A stretch of 64,000 bases of DNA from Stenotrophomonas sp. Ste86 (GTDB lineage Bacteria; Pseudomonadota; Gammaproteobacteria; Xanthomonadales; Xanthomonadaceae), in the NCBI RefSeq assembly GCF_024519465.1, contig NZ_JALJRW010000021.1, forward strand, positions 1-64,000, given 5' to 3'. Below the pieces are notes generated by a model that had not been told where the DNA came from, did not search any database, and saw only the letters and a list, made by a program, of their open reading frames with translations. Shown in pieces: positions 45,063 to 53,635 of the stretch. How positions within the stretch are numbered: the first letter of the stretch is position 1; every line of letters starts with the position of its first letter. Position numbers and translations under genes: made by a program.

Positions 45063-45689
45063 ATGAACCTGCATACCTGGTGGATCTTCGCCGTCACCGT
45101 ATTCGTCCTGTGCGGCACCCCGGGGCCCAACATGCTGCACGTGATGACCCGCAGCGTGCGCGTGGGCTTCCGCCGCAGCATCGCGGCCATGGCCGGGTGC
45201 CTGAGCGCACTGGTGCTGGCGTTGTCGATTTCCGCCGCCGGGCTGGGCGCGGTACTCAAGGCCTCGCCGATGGTGTTCGACGTGCTGCGTTACGCCGGCG
45301 TGGCCTACCTGGTTTATCTGGGCATCAAGGCCTGGCGCGGCGGTGACGCGCCGATCGATGTTGGCAGCACCGCGGCGATCACGCCGAGCAAGCGGCGCAT
45401 CCTGTTCCGCGATGGCTTCATCATCGGCATCAGCAACCCCAAGCTGTTGTTGTTCGCCTCGGCGTTCCTGCCGCAGTTCGTCGACCTGACCCAGCCGCAG
45501 CTGCCGCAGTTCGTGGTCCTGGTGGGGACCTTCGCGCTGATGGAGATGTTCTGGTACGCGGTGTACGCCGCCGGTGGGCGGGGCCTGGCCAGTTATCTGG
45601 CACGCCCGGGCCTGCGCAAGGTGTTTGATCGCGTGGTGGGCACCATCTTCATCGGCTTCGGCCTGGCGTTGCTGCGCGCCCGACCGTAG
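45063..45689 (+). CDS. LysE/RhtB family amino-acid exporter
   Basis: A 208-residue inner-membrane protein with about six hydrophobic segments. Family signatures are VFVLCGTPGPNMLHVMTRSV, the conserved region VLRYAGVAYLVYLGIKAWRG, and DGFIIGISNPKLLLFASAFLPQF. Proteins of this family export lysine, threonine, homoserine or leucine; the substrate is not evident. ATG 45063 is preferred over 45051 because MNLHTWWIF matches close relatives. The TAG stop comes from the GTAG start of the following REP. Confidence 0.88.
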   Translation: MNLHTWWIFAVTVFVLCGTPGPNMLHVMTRSVRVGFRRSIAAMAGCLSALVLALSISAAGLGAVLKASPMVFDVLRYAGVAYLVYLGIKAWRGGDAPIDVGSTAAITPSKRRILFRDGFIIGISNPKLLLFASAFLPQFVDLTQPQLPQFVVLVGTFALMEMFWYAVYAAGGRGLASYLARPGLRKVFDRVVGTIFIGFGLALLRARP

Positions 45690-45888
45690 AGCCGGCCGCT
45701 GGCCGGCAACCCGGCAGGACCGTCATTGTTCATGAGGTTGCCGGCCAGCGGCCGGCACTACCGGCGCCCGGCCATGCGTGGCCGCGCGACGCACCGCGCC
45801 TCAATCGGTAGAGCCGCGCCATGCGTGGCTGCGCGACCATCCGGCACCGCGCCGCAGCCGGCAGAGCCACGCCATGCGTGGCTGCGCA
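45686..45888. repeat. Four REPs of two sub-families
   Basis: GTAGAGCCGGCCGCTGGCCG (45686) and an inverse copy ending CACTAC (about 45761) are followed by two CCATG-centred copies. These read GTAGAGCCGCGCCATGCGTG (45808) and GCAGAGCCACGCCATGCGTG (45861). The last two have GCCATGCGTGGC centres rather than CCATGC with GG arms. They fill the 278-base gap between lysE and the siderophore receptor. Confidence 0.85.
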
Positions 45889-45967
45889 TCCCGCGCGCGT
45901 CGTGCAGAACGCAGAACGCCGGGCAATGCCCGGCGCTCTGTGGTGTCCGCTTGCGGTCAATGACCGG

Positions 45968-48133
45968 TCAGAACGACCAGTTGAACGTGATCGCCCCATT
46001 GCGGCCATCGCCGTACGCACCATACCCGTTGATCTGCGAGAAGTACTTCTTGTCCAGCAGGTTGTTGAGGTTGGCCTGCACGCTGAACTCGGACGAGATG
46101 CGGTAGCGCACGAAGGCGCTGACCAGTGCGTAGCCGTTCTGCTCGATGCGACCGTACGCCGGCACCGGGTAGTAGATGCGGTTCTGCCAGTTGGCGCCGC
46201 CGCCCACGGTGAGCGCGGTCAGCGACTGCGGGGTGTAGCTGGTGAACAGCTTGATCGTGGTCTGCGGCAGGTTGGTGTTGATGTCCGCGTCGTTGATGTC
46301 CTTGGCCACGTAGCGCGACGCACCGAAGGTGGCATTCCAGCCCGGGGCCAGTTCGCCGTTCACTTCAAACTCAAACCCCCGGCTGACCGTGCCGCGCGCA
46401 GCGATGTAGGCAGTTTCGCCGCCCGTTCCGCCCACCACCGGTTCGCCGGTGGACTGGCCCACGTTGTCCTGCTCGATACGGAACACGGCAAGCGAGGCAT
46501 TCAAGCGGTCGTCGAACCATGCACCCTTGACGCCCACTTCGTAGCTCTTGCCGTCCACCGGATCGAGGTAGCTGCCCTCGCGGTTCTTCAGCGTCTGCGG
46601 CTGGAAGATCTCGGTATAGCTGGCATAGGTGGAGTAGGTGTCATTGAGGTCGAACACCAGCCCGGCATACGGCGTGGTCACCTTGTGCGAGCGGTCGGCG
46701 CCTTCACCCTCGCTCTTCCAGTCGGTGTAACGCGCGCCGAGGATCAGCTTGAGCGGCTCGGCCAGCGACAGGCGGGTGGCGGCATAGCCGGCCTTCTGGG
46801 TGATGGTGCCTTCGCTCTGCAGCGGCAGGGTGGCGGCCCAGTTCGGCTCGGGGAAGTTGCCTACGCCGGCCAGGTAGTTGTCCAGCGGCGCCCAGCCCAC
46901 CTGGTAGTCGCCGTAGTTGGCGAACTCGCGCTTGTTGTAGCTCAGGCCGGCCATGAACTGGTGCTCGCGGCCGAACAGCTGGAACGGGCCTTCCACGAAG
47001 CCATCCACCGCGTTGACCTTGCGCTCGGTGTTGTAGAAACCTGCCGAGGGCGTGACGCCGGCGCCGGTGCTCTTGTCCAGCAACGAGGCGCCCGAGGTCC
47101 AGTCGTTGTAGGCCGGATAGAACAGCTTGTCATCGGCCTTGGTGGTGTCATGCGTCGCGCCGAGCTTGACCTTCCAGTCGTTGCCGAAGGCATGCTCCAG
47201 CGTGGCGAACAGACGCTTGCTGGTGGTGTCCCAGTACGTCCAGCCCGGGTTGGCGCTGAACGACTCATCGAACGGGGTCGGGCTGCCGTCGGAGTACAGC
47301 ATCGGGAAGCCACCCCATGTAGCCCCGTTGGCCCGCTTCTGCTGGTAGTCGTAGCCCACGCTCAGCTGGGTGTCCGGGGTGAGGTCGGCGTCGATCACCG
47401 CATAGCCCAGCGTCTTGTGCTGGTCGTAGCGGTCCATCTGCGATTCGGTGTCCAGGTAGCTGCCGATCACGCGCGCGCGCACCGAGCCGCTGGCGTTCAG
47501 CGGGGTGGTCACATCCACGGTGCTGCGGGTGCGGCCCCAGCTGCCGACGTTGACCGACACGTTGCCGGTCAGCTCGGCGCTGTCGGCGTGCTTGCGGATC
47601 AGGTTGACCGAGGCCGACGGATTGCCCGCACCGCTGAGCAGGCCGGTGGCACCGCGGACCACTTCCACGCGGTCATACAGGGCCAGGTCCAGGCCGGAGT
47701 CGCCGTAGCTCCAGTTTTGCACCATCTGCGTGGGCAGGCCGTCGAACTGGTAGCTGTCGATGTAGAAGCCGCGCGCGTAGAACTCGGTGCGCTCGGTATC
47801 GGACTGGGTGCTGCTCACCCCGGTGGTGTTGGCCAGCACGTCGATGATGTCGTCGAGGTTCTGGTCCTCGATGCGCTGGTGGCTGATGATGCTCACCGAC
47901 TGCGGGATCTCGCGCGGGGCCAGGTCGAAGCGGGTACCGGCGGAGGTTTTGCGCACCGAGTAGCCCTCGGCGCGTTCGCCCTTGACCACGACCTTGTCCA
48001 GCGTCGTGGGATCGGGGGCGGCATCGTCTGCGAAGGCAGGGGCGGCGATCAGCGCACACAGCGCGGCAAACAGGGCCTGTGACAGGCGGCGTTGGGGCAG
48101 GGCGCGGGACAGCACTACGGAAGAACGGGTCAT
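45968..48133 (-). CDS. TonB-dependent siderophore receptor, FhuE/FpvA-like
   Basis: A 721-residue outer-membrane receptor for ferric siderophores. Signal peptide to about residue 35 (LIAAPAFADD), TonB-box-like KVVVKGERAEGY, and plug motifs REIPQSVSIISHQRIEDQ, DDIIDVLANTTGVSSTQ, FYARGFYIDSYQFDGLP and DRVEVVRGATGLLSGAGNPS. These are typical of the FhuE/FpvA/FoxA group recognising hydroxamate-type siderophores. The barrel ends NGAITFNWSF. The start at 48133 gives the signal peptide. A Fur-box-like site lies about 140 bases upstream. No siderophore synthesis gene or ABC importer is nearby, so it probably takes up a foreign siderophore; the ligand is inferred. Confidence 0.93.
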   Translation of the reverse strand: MTRSSVVLSRALPQRRLSQALFAALCALIAAPAFADDAAPDPTTLDKVVVKGERAEGYSVRKTSAGTRFDLAPREIPQSVSIISHQRIEDQNLDDIIDVLANTTGVSSTQSDTERTEFYARGFYIDSYQFDGLPTQMVQNWSYGDSGLDLALYDRVEVVRGATGLLSGAGNPSASVNLIRKHADSAELTGNVSVNVGSWGRTRSTVDVTTPLNASGSVRARVIGSYLDTESQMDRYDQHKTLGYAVIDADLTPDTQLSVGYDYQQKRANGATWGGFPMLYSDGSPTPFDESFSANPGWTYWDTTSKRLFATLEHAFGNDWKVKLGATHDTTKADDKLFYPAYNDWTSGASLLDKSTGAGVTPSAGFYNTERKVNAVDGFVEGPFQLFGREHQFMAGLSYNKREFANYGDYQVGWAPLDNYLAGVGNFPEPNWAATLPLQSEGTITQKAGYAATRLSLAEPLKLILGARYTDWKSEGEGADRSHKVTTPYAGLVFDLNDTYSTYASYTEIFQPQTLKNREGSYLDPVDGKSYEVGVKGAWFDDRLNASLAVFRIEQDNVGQSTGEPVVGGTGGETAYIAARGTVSRGFEFEVNGELAPGWNATFGASRYVAKDINDADINTNLPQTTIKLFTSYTPQSLTALTVGGGANWQNRIYYPVPAYGRIEQNGYALVSAFVRYRISSEFSVQANLNNLLDKKYFSQINGYGAYGDGRNGAITFNWSF

Positions 48134-48270
48134 CGGCGTTTCCAGGGCGGCGGCACGCACATGGCCGATGTCCGTCGGTGGCCAGGTGCTTGGCGGTGGA
48201 GGTGGGGGTCGGTGCGCGGCTCGGTACCGAACTCCGCAGCGCCTCCCTGGCGCGAACGGGATCACAGTAT

Positions 48271-48292
48271 GTTAATGCGAATCATTGCTATC
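48271..48292 (-). promoter_or_regulatory. Fur-box-like site upstream of the siderophore receptor
   Basis: GTTAATGCGAATCATTGCTA matches the 19-bp Fur consensus at 13 of 19 positions by hand alignment, including an intact AATCATT half. It lies about 140 bases before the receptor start, consistent with iron repression. Confidence 0.65.
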
Positions 48293-48337
48293 AGCAATTC
48301 GGCTGGATGCGACGCCGCCTGAAGCTTTCAGGTTCTC

Positions 48338-48365
48338 CCGTACCCCTTGGTGACAAGGGGTACGG
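48338..48365. promoter_or_regulatory. Perfect 11-bp palindromic hairpin
   Basis: CCGTACCCCTT, loop GGTGAC, AAGGGGTACGG. There is no T-tract, and it lies 70 bases before the PhnB-like gene, pointing away from any gene end, so a control site or mRNA leader structure is more likely than a terminator. The 302-base gap (48134-48435) holds only this, the Fur-like site and a small CTGAAGCTTTCAG near-palindrome. Confidence 0.5.
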
Positions 48366-48435
48366 TGAGAGGGCGGCGGATTAACATCGGCGGTCGTAGG
48401 CTGAGCATCCGCCCGCGCGCAGCAGGAGAAACGCC

Positions 48436-48915
48436 ATGGTTGCCAAGAACACCCTCTGTCTCTGGTATGACGGCACCGCCCTGGAGGCGGCCACCTTCTA
48501 TGCCCAGACCTTCCCCGACAGCGCGGTGCACGCGGTCCACCGTGCCCCGGCCGACTTCCCGTCGGGCAAGCAGGGCGACGTGCTGACGGTGGATTTCACC
48601 GTCGCCGGCATCCCCTGCATAGGCCTCAACGGTGGCCCGGCGTTCAAGCACAGCGAGGCGTTCTCCTTCCAGATCTCCACCGACGACCAGGCCGAGACCG
48701 ACCGGCTGTGGAACGCCATCGTCGGCAACGGCGGTGAGGAAAGCGCCTGCGGCTGGTGCCGGGACAAGTGGGGCCTGTCCTGGCAGATCACCCCGCGCGT
48801 GCTGACCGAAGCGGTGACCAGCAAAGACCCGGCGGTGGCCAAGCGCGCGTTCGAGGCCATGATGACGATGCGCAGGATCGACGTGGCGAAGATCGAGGCG
48901 GCGGTGCGCGGCTGA
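48436..48915 (+). CDS. PhnB-like VOC family protein
   Basis: A 159-residue cytoplasmic protein of the glyoxalase/bleomycin-resistance fold, PhnB-like branch. Blocks are NTLCLWYDGTALEAATFYAQ, FPDSAVHAVHRAP, LTVDFTVAGIPCIGLNGGP and FSFQISTDDQAETDRLWNAI, then CGWCRDKWGLSWQITP. Such proteins are often labelled 3-demethylubiquinone methyltransferase-like, but no catalytic role is established. GCAGGAG precedes the ATG. The gene stands alone; the convergent Lrp gene begins 15 bases beyond its stop. Confidence 0.9.
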   Translation: MVAKNTLCLWYDGTALEAATFYAQTFPDSAVHAVHRAPADFPSGKQGDVLTVDFTVAGIPCIGLNGGPAFKHSEAFSFQISTDDQAETDRLWNAIVGNGGEESACGWCRDKWGLSWQITPRVLTEAVTSKDPAVAKRAFEAMMTMRRIDVAKIEAAVRG

Positions 48916-48930
48916 GGATGCTTTGTAGTC

Positions 48931-49404
48931 TTACAGCGGAACGCCCAGGCCACGCTTCAACGTGCTCAACGCTACGGCGGTGCGGAAGCGCTCGATGTTG
49001 TCGTCGTTGCCGAACAGGCGCGCGCTGATCGCCTCGTACTCTTCCATCGAGGCGGCCGTGAGGATCAGCAGGAAATCGGCATCGCCGGTGATGGCGTAGC
49101 ACTGTTGCACGGCGGGATCTTCCTGCACGCGACGGCGGAAGGGGGCAACGCGGTGCGGCTGCTCGCTGGCCACCCGCACCTCGACCATGATGGTCAGCGG
49201 GCGGCCGAGCCGGCATTGATCGAGCACGGCGACGTTGGCGCGGATGATCCCCGCCTCCTGCAGCCGCTTGATCCGGCGCTGGACTGCCGGCGCGGACAGG
49301 TGCACCGCTTCGGCGATCTCCCGCTGCGGGGTGGTGTTGTCGCGCTGGAGGATGGCCAGGATGGCGCGGTCGAAGTCGTCGGGGCTGTAGGGGACGGCAG
49401 ACAT
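48931..49404 (-). CDS. Lrp/AsnC family transcriptional regulator
   Basis: A 157-residue regulator with an N-terminal helix-turn-helix (DRAILAILQRDNTTPQREIA, SAPAVQRRIKRLQEAGII) and a C-terminal RAM ligand domain (VEVRVASEQPHRVAPFRRRV, CYAITGDADFLLILTAAS). The start MSAVPYSPDDFD at 49404 is preferred; an extension of 11 residues is possible but unlike the family. It is divergent from the EamA exporter by 73 bases, a common arrangement in which the regulator senses an amino acid and controls the exporter. Confidence 0.92.
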   Translation of the reverse strand: MSAVPYSPDDFDRAILAILQRDNTTPQREIAEAVHLSAPAVQRRIKRLQEAGIIRANVAVLDQCRLGRPLTIMVEVRVASEQPHRVAPFRRRVQEDPAVQQCYAITGDADFLLILTAASMEEYEAISARLFGNDDNIERFRTAVALSTLKRGLGVPL

Positions 49405-49477
49405 GGGCGAGTGAAACGTGCAGGAAGGCACGTGCAATTGAGCCTTTGCTTCGGCCCGGACGCAATATGCTGACGCG

Positions 49478-50350
49478 ATGTCGACCTCCCGCTATTCCTC
49501 GCTCATCCCCGTCCTGGCCGTCCTCGGCTCGGTCACCGCCCTGTCCGTGGGCACGTCGTTCGCCAAACAGCTGTTCCCGCTGATCGGCGCACAGGGCACC
49601 AGCGCGTTGCGCGTGGGCTTCTCGGCGCTGGTACTGCTGGCGGTGTTCCGGCCGTGGCGCTGGACCACCACGCGCGCCGATGCCGGGACGATCCTCCGCT
49701 ACGGCATCACCCTGGGGGTGATGAACCTGCTGTTCTACATGGCGCTGCGCACGATTCCGTTCGGCATCGCGGTGGCCATCGAATTCTGCGGGCCGCTGGC
49801 GGTGGCGATCTGGTCGTCGCGCCGGCCGGTCGATTTCGTCTGGGTCGGCTGCGCGCTGGCCGGGCTGTTGCTGCTGCTGCCGTTGGGGCACGGTGCGCCG
49901 CTGGATCCGGTCGGGGTGATGTTCGCGCTGGGTGCGGCAGTGTGCTGGGCGCTGTACATCATCTTCGGCAAGCGCGCCGGCCACCTGCCTGCCGGGCATA
50001 CGGTGTCGCTGGGGCTGTGCGCGGCGGCGTTGGTGGTGGTGCCGGTGGGCGTTGCGCACGCGGGCATGGCGTTGCTGGACCCGAAGATCCTACTGTTCGG
50101 GCTGGGCGTGGCGATCGTCTCCAGCGCGATTCCGATGTCGCTGGAGATGATGGCGCTCAAGCGTCTGCCGAAGGAGACCTTTGGCATCCTGATCAGCATG
50201 GAACCGGCGGTAGCCGCGCTGCTGGCGATGGGGCTGCTGGCCGAACATCTCACGCCGCTGCAGTGGACGGCGATCGGCTGCACGGTGGTGGCGTCGGTCG
50301 GCAGTACGGTGACGGCACGGCGAGCGGCGCCGCCCCTACCAGTCACGTGA
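49478..50350 (+). CDS. EamA/RhtA-type exporter
   Basis: A 290-residue inner-membrane protein with ten predicted hydrophobic segments in two EamA repeats. RhtA-like motifs are SVGTSFAKQLFPLIGAQGTS, LFYMALRTIPFGIAVAIEFC, CWALYIIFGKRAGHLPAG, SSAIPMSLEMMALKRLP and ISMEPAVAALLAMGLLAEHL. RhtA exports threonine and homoserine, so amino-acid export is a reasonable inference. Divergent from the Lrp-type regulator. An inverted REP pair follows its stop. Confidence 0.9.
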   Translation: MSTSRYSSLIPVLAVLGSVTALSVGTSFAKQLFPLIGAQGTSALRVGFSALVLLAVFRPWRWTTTRADAGTILRYGITLGVMNLLFYMALRTIPFGIAVAIEFCGPLAVAIWSSRRPVDFVWVGCALAGLLLLLPLGHGAPLDPVGVMFALGAAVCWALYIIFGKRAGHLPAGHTVSLGLCAAALVVVPVGVAHAGMALLDPKILLFGLGVAIVSSAIPMSLEMMALKRLPKETFGILISMEPAVAALLAMGLLAEHLTPLQWTAIGCTVVASVGSTVTARRAAPPLPVT

Positions 50351-50355
50351 TCAAG

Positions 50356-50424
50356 GTAGTGCCGGCCGCGGGCCGGCTCCCCTCACCGTTGGATCGCGAG
50401 GAGCCGGCCAGCGGCCGGCACTAC
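50356..50424. repeat. Inverted pair of SMAG-type REPs
   Basis: GTAGTGCCGGCCGCGGGCCG at 50356 faces GGAGCCGGCCAGCGGCCGGC ending CACTAC at 50424, with about 20 bases between. The pair lies between the convergent EamA and betA genes and could form one long stem acting on both transcript ends. Confidence 0.9.
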
Positions 50425-50431
50425 CGGGTTT

Positions 50432-52102
50432 TCAGCGCCTGACCGGCGCATCCCCGGCCACGTAGTACGCGGCGGTGCTGCGTGCCAATGGCGCACGCCC
50501 ACGGATACGGTCGGCGATCTTCTCGGCGATCATGATCGTGGTGGCGTTGAGGTTGCCGGTGATGATGCGCGGCATGATCGAGGCATCCACCACGCGCAGG
50601 CTTTCCATGCCATGCACGCGGCCCTGGCCATCAACCACGCTCATCGCATCGGTGCCCATCGCGCAGGAACAGGACGGGTGGTAGGCGGTTTCGGCATGGG
50701 CGCGCACGAAGGCGTCCAGTTCGGCGTCGCTCTGGCACGCGGCACTGGGGCTGATCTCGCGCCCCCGATACTCGTCCAGCGCAGGCTGGGCGATGATCTC
50801 GCGGGTGATGCGGATGGCATCGCGGAATTCCTGCCAGTCCTGGTCGGTGGACTGGTAATTGAACAGGATCGAGGGATGCTCGCGCGGGTCCAGCGATTTC
50901 GCATGCACGCGCCCACGGCTGGGCGTGCGCATCGAGCCCACGTGCGCCTGGAAGCCGTGTTCCTTGACCGCATTGGTGCCGTTGTAATTGATCGCCACCG
51001 GCAGGAAGTGGTACTGGATGTTGGGCCACTCGAAGTCCTCGCGGGTGCGGATGAACCCACCGGCCTCGAACTGGTTGCTGGCGCCGATGCCGGTGCCGGC
51101 GAACAGCCACTCCGCGCCGATTGCCGGCTGGTTCCACCACTGCAGCGCCGGGTACAGCGACACCGGCTTCTTGCAGGCGTACTGCATGTACACCTCCAGG
51201 TGATCCTGCAGGTTTTCGCCGACACCGGGCAGGTCGTGCACCAGCGGCACGCCGAGCGCGGCCAGCAGCGCCGGTGCGCCCACGCCGGAGCGCTGCAGGA
51301 TCTGCGGCGAGGCGATCGCACCGGCGCACAGCAGCACCTCGCGGCGCGCGGTGGCGTCGATCGGCTCGGCACTGTTGCCGGTGAGGTAGCGCACACCCAC
51401 CGCGCGCTTGCCGGCAAACAGGATGCGGTCGGTGGTGGCATGCACCACGATCTCCAATCCGGCGCGGTCCTTGGCCATGTCCAGGTAACCGCGCGCGGTG
51501 CTGGAGCGGCGGCCGCGCGGGGTGACGGTGCGGTCCATCGGGCCGAACCCTTCCTGCTGGTAGCCGTTGAGGTCGTCGGTACGCGGGTAGCCCGCCTGCA
51601 CGCCGGCCTCGACCATGGCGTGGAACAGCACGTTGTTGCCGTTCTTTGGCGTGGCCACGCTGACCGGACCGTCGCCGCCGTGGTAGTCGTTGGGACCGAT
51701 GTCGCGGGTTTCGGCCTTGCGGAAGTAGGGCAGCACGTCGGCGTAGCTCCAATCCTCCAGGCCGTCGAACCTGGCCCAGTTGTCGAAGTCCAGCGCGTTG
51801 CCGCGGATGTAGCACATGCCGTTGATCAGCGAAGACCCGCCCAGGCCCTTGCCACGTCCGCATTCCATGCGCCGGTTGTCCATGTGTGGCTCCGGCTCGG
51901 TCTCATAGGCCCAGTTGTAACGGCGGCCCTGCAGCGGAAAGGCCAATGCGGCCGGCATCTGCGTGCGGAAGTCCAGCCGGTAGTCCGGGCCACCGGCTTC
52001 AAGCAGCAGCACGCTGACGCCGGCGTCTTCGGTCAGGCGCGCGGCCAGCGTGTTGCCGGCCGAGCCGGCGCCGATGATGATGTAGTCGTATTCGCGCTTC
52101 AT
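50432..52102 (-). CDS. betA: Choline dehydrogenase BetA
   Basis: Membrane-associated FAD enzyme of the GMC family that oxidises choline to betaine aldehyde. The 556-residue sequence begins [19 protein letters not shown] (FAD site), with [49 protein letters not shown] and the C-terminal [10 protein letters not shown] and [16 protein letters not shown]. The active-site histidine lies in [11 protein letters not shown]. Length is normal for BetA. It is the last gene of the minus-strand betT-betB-betA group, 25 bases behind betB. Confidence 0.96.
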   Translation of the reverse strand: MKREYDYIIIGAGSAGNTLAARLTEDAGVSVLLLEAGGPDYRLDFRTQMPAALAFPLQGRRYNWAYETEPEPHMDNRRMECGRGKGLGGSSLINGMCYIRGNALDFDNWARFDGLEDWSYADVLPYFRKAETRDIGPNDYHGGDGPVSVATPKNGNNVLFHAMVEAGVQAGYPRTDDLNGYQQEGFGPMDRTVTPRGRRSSTARGYLDMAKDRAGLEIVVHATTDRILFAGKRAVGVRYLTGNSAEPIDATARREVLLCAGAIASPQILQRSGVGAPALLAALGVPLVHDLPGVGENLQDHLEVYMQYACKKPVSLYPALQWWNQPAIGAEWLFAGTGIGASNQFEAGGFIRTREDFEWPNIQYHFLPVAINYNGTNAVKEHGFQAHVGSMRTPSRGRVHAKSLDPREHPSILFNYQSTDQDWQEFRDAIRITREIIAQPALDEYRGREISPSAACQSDAELDAFVRAHAETAYHPSCSCAMGTDAMSVVDGQGRVHGMESLRVVDASIMPRIITGNLNATTIMIAEKIADRIRGRAPLARSTAAYYVAGDAPVRR

Positions 52103-52127
52103 CGCGGGGGTCTCCTGTCAGGCCGGT

Positions 52128-53600
52128 TCAGAACACCGACGCGTAGCGGTCCAGTTCGATCTGGATGGACTTGGTGCGGGTAAAGGCGCGCAGCGTGGCC
52201 AGGCCGTTTTCGCGGCCCACGCCGGACTGCTTGTAGCCGCCCACCGGCATCTGCGCCGGCGATTCGCCCCAGCAGTTGACCCAGCAGATGCCGGCCTCCA
52301 ACTGGTGGATCAGGCGGTGCGCGCGGCTCAGGTCGCGGCTGACCACGCCGGCGGCCAACCCATACTGGGTGGCGTTGGCGCGGGCGATCGCCTCTTCTTC
52401 AGTGTCATAGGACAGCAGGCTCAGCACCGGCCCGAAGATCTCTTCGCGCACGATGCGCATGTCGTCGCGACAGTCGCTGAACACCGTGGGCGCCACGTAG
52501 CAGCCCTTGCCCAGCGCGCCGTCGGTCAACCGCTCGCCACCGCAGACCAGGCGCGCGCCTTCGGTCTTGCCGCTGGCGATATGCTCCAGCACGCGGCGCA
52601 TGTGCGCGGCGCTGACCAGCGGGCCGAAGTTGGTGGCCTCCTGCAACGGATCGCCGATGCGGATGCGCGCGATGCGCTCGCTCAAGGCCCGTTCGACATC
52701 GGCGAGCAGGTCCTTGGGCACGAACACGCGCGTGCCATTGGTGCAGACCTGGCCCGAGCTGTAGAAGTTGGCCATCATCGCCACATCCGCGGCCAGCTCG
52801 ATATCGGCATCGGCGCAGATGATCAGCGCCGACTTGCCGCCCAGTTCCATGGTCACCTCCTTGAGGGTGGAACTGGACGCACTGGCCATCACCTTGCGCC
52901 CGGTACTGGTGCCGCCGGTGAAGGAGATCTTTTCGATGCCCGGGTGCTCGGTCAGTGCCGAGCCCACACCGGCGCCATCGCCGGGCAGCACGTTGAAGAC
53001 GCCGTCGGGCAGGCCGGCTTCGGTGAAGATCTCGGCCAGCTTCAGCGCGGTCAGCGGGGTCACTTCACTGGGCTTGAAGATCATCGCGTTGCCAGCGGCC
53101 AGTGCGGGGGCGGCCTTCCACAGCGCGATCTGGATCGGGTAGTTCCACGCGCCGATCGCCCCGACCACGCCCAGGGGTTCCTGCCGGGTGTAGAAAAAGC
53201 TGCCTTCGCGCAGCGGCACCTGGCTGCCTTCCAGCCCGTGCATCACCCCGGCGTAGTACTCCAGCACGTCCGCGCCGGTGACGATGTCCACGCTGCGGGT
53301 TTCGCTCAGCGGCTTGCCGGTGTTGAGCGTTTCCAGCTCGGCCAGCGCATCGTTGCGCTCGCGCAGCAATGCCACCGCACGCAGCAGGATGCGCGATCGC
53401 TCCACCGTGGTCAGCGCGGCCCAGACCTTCTGGCCGGCCTGTGCGCTTTCCACTGCGGCGTCGAGATCGTCGCTGTTGGCGCTGTGCACCTTGGCCAGCA
53501 CCTCGCCGGTGGCCGGGTTGGTGACCTCGAAGGTGCGGTTGCCCTGCGAGGGAACGTAGCGGCCGCCGATGTACAGCAGTTGGTCGGGGAAGTGGGGCAT
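52128..53600 (-). CDS. betB: Betaine aldehyde dehydrogenase BetB
   Basis: Oxidises betaine aldehyde to glycine betaine with NAD(P). The 490-residue aldehyde dehydrogenase has [33 protein letters not shown] (cofactor), the catalytic Glu in [12 protein letters not shown] and catalytic Cys in [14 protein letters not shown]. The C-terminal signature [13 protein letters not shown] is also visible. Length and motifs are complete. Middle gene of the bet group; betT starts 35 bases upstream. Confidence 0.96.
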   Translation of the reverse strand: MPHFPDQLLYIGGRYVPSQGNRTFEVTNPATGEVLAKVHSANSDDLDAAVESAQAGQKVWAALTTVERSRILLRAVALLRERNDALAELETLNTGKPLSETRSVDIVTGADVLEYYAGVMHGLEGSQVPLREGSFFYTRQEPLGVVGAIGAWNYPIQIALWKAAPALAAGNAMIFKPSEVTPLTALKLAEIFTEAGLPDGVFNVLPGDGAGVGSALTEHPGIEKISFTGGTSTGRKVMASASSSTLKEVTMELGGKSALIICADADIELAADVAMMANFYSSGQVCTNGTRVFVPKDLLADVERALSERIARIRIGDPLQEATNFGPLVSAAHMRRVLEHIASGKTEGARLVCGGERLTDGALGKGCYVAPTVFSDCRDDMRIVREEIFGPVLSLLSYDTEEEAIARANATQYGLAAGVVSRDLSRAHRLIHQLEAGICWVNCWGESPAQMPVGGYKQSGVGRENGLATLRAFTRTKSIQIELDRYASVF

Positions 53601-53635
53601 GTCGATGACTCCTTTGCAGCGGGAGACCAGTGGGT

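Noticed and set aside
45821-48082. Plus-strand open frame of about 750 codons
   Set aside because: Antisense of the siderophore receptor, which has plug and barrel motifs and a Fur-like site.
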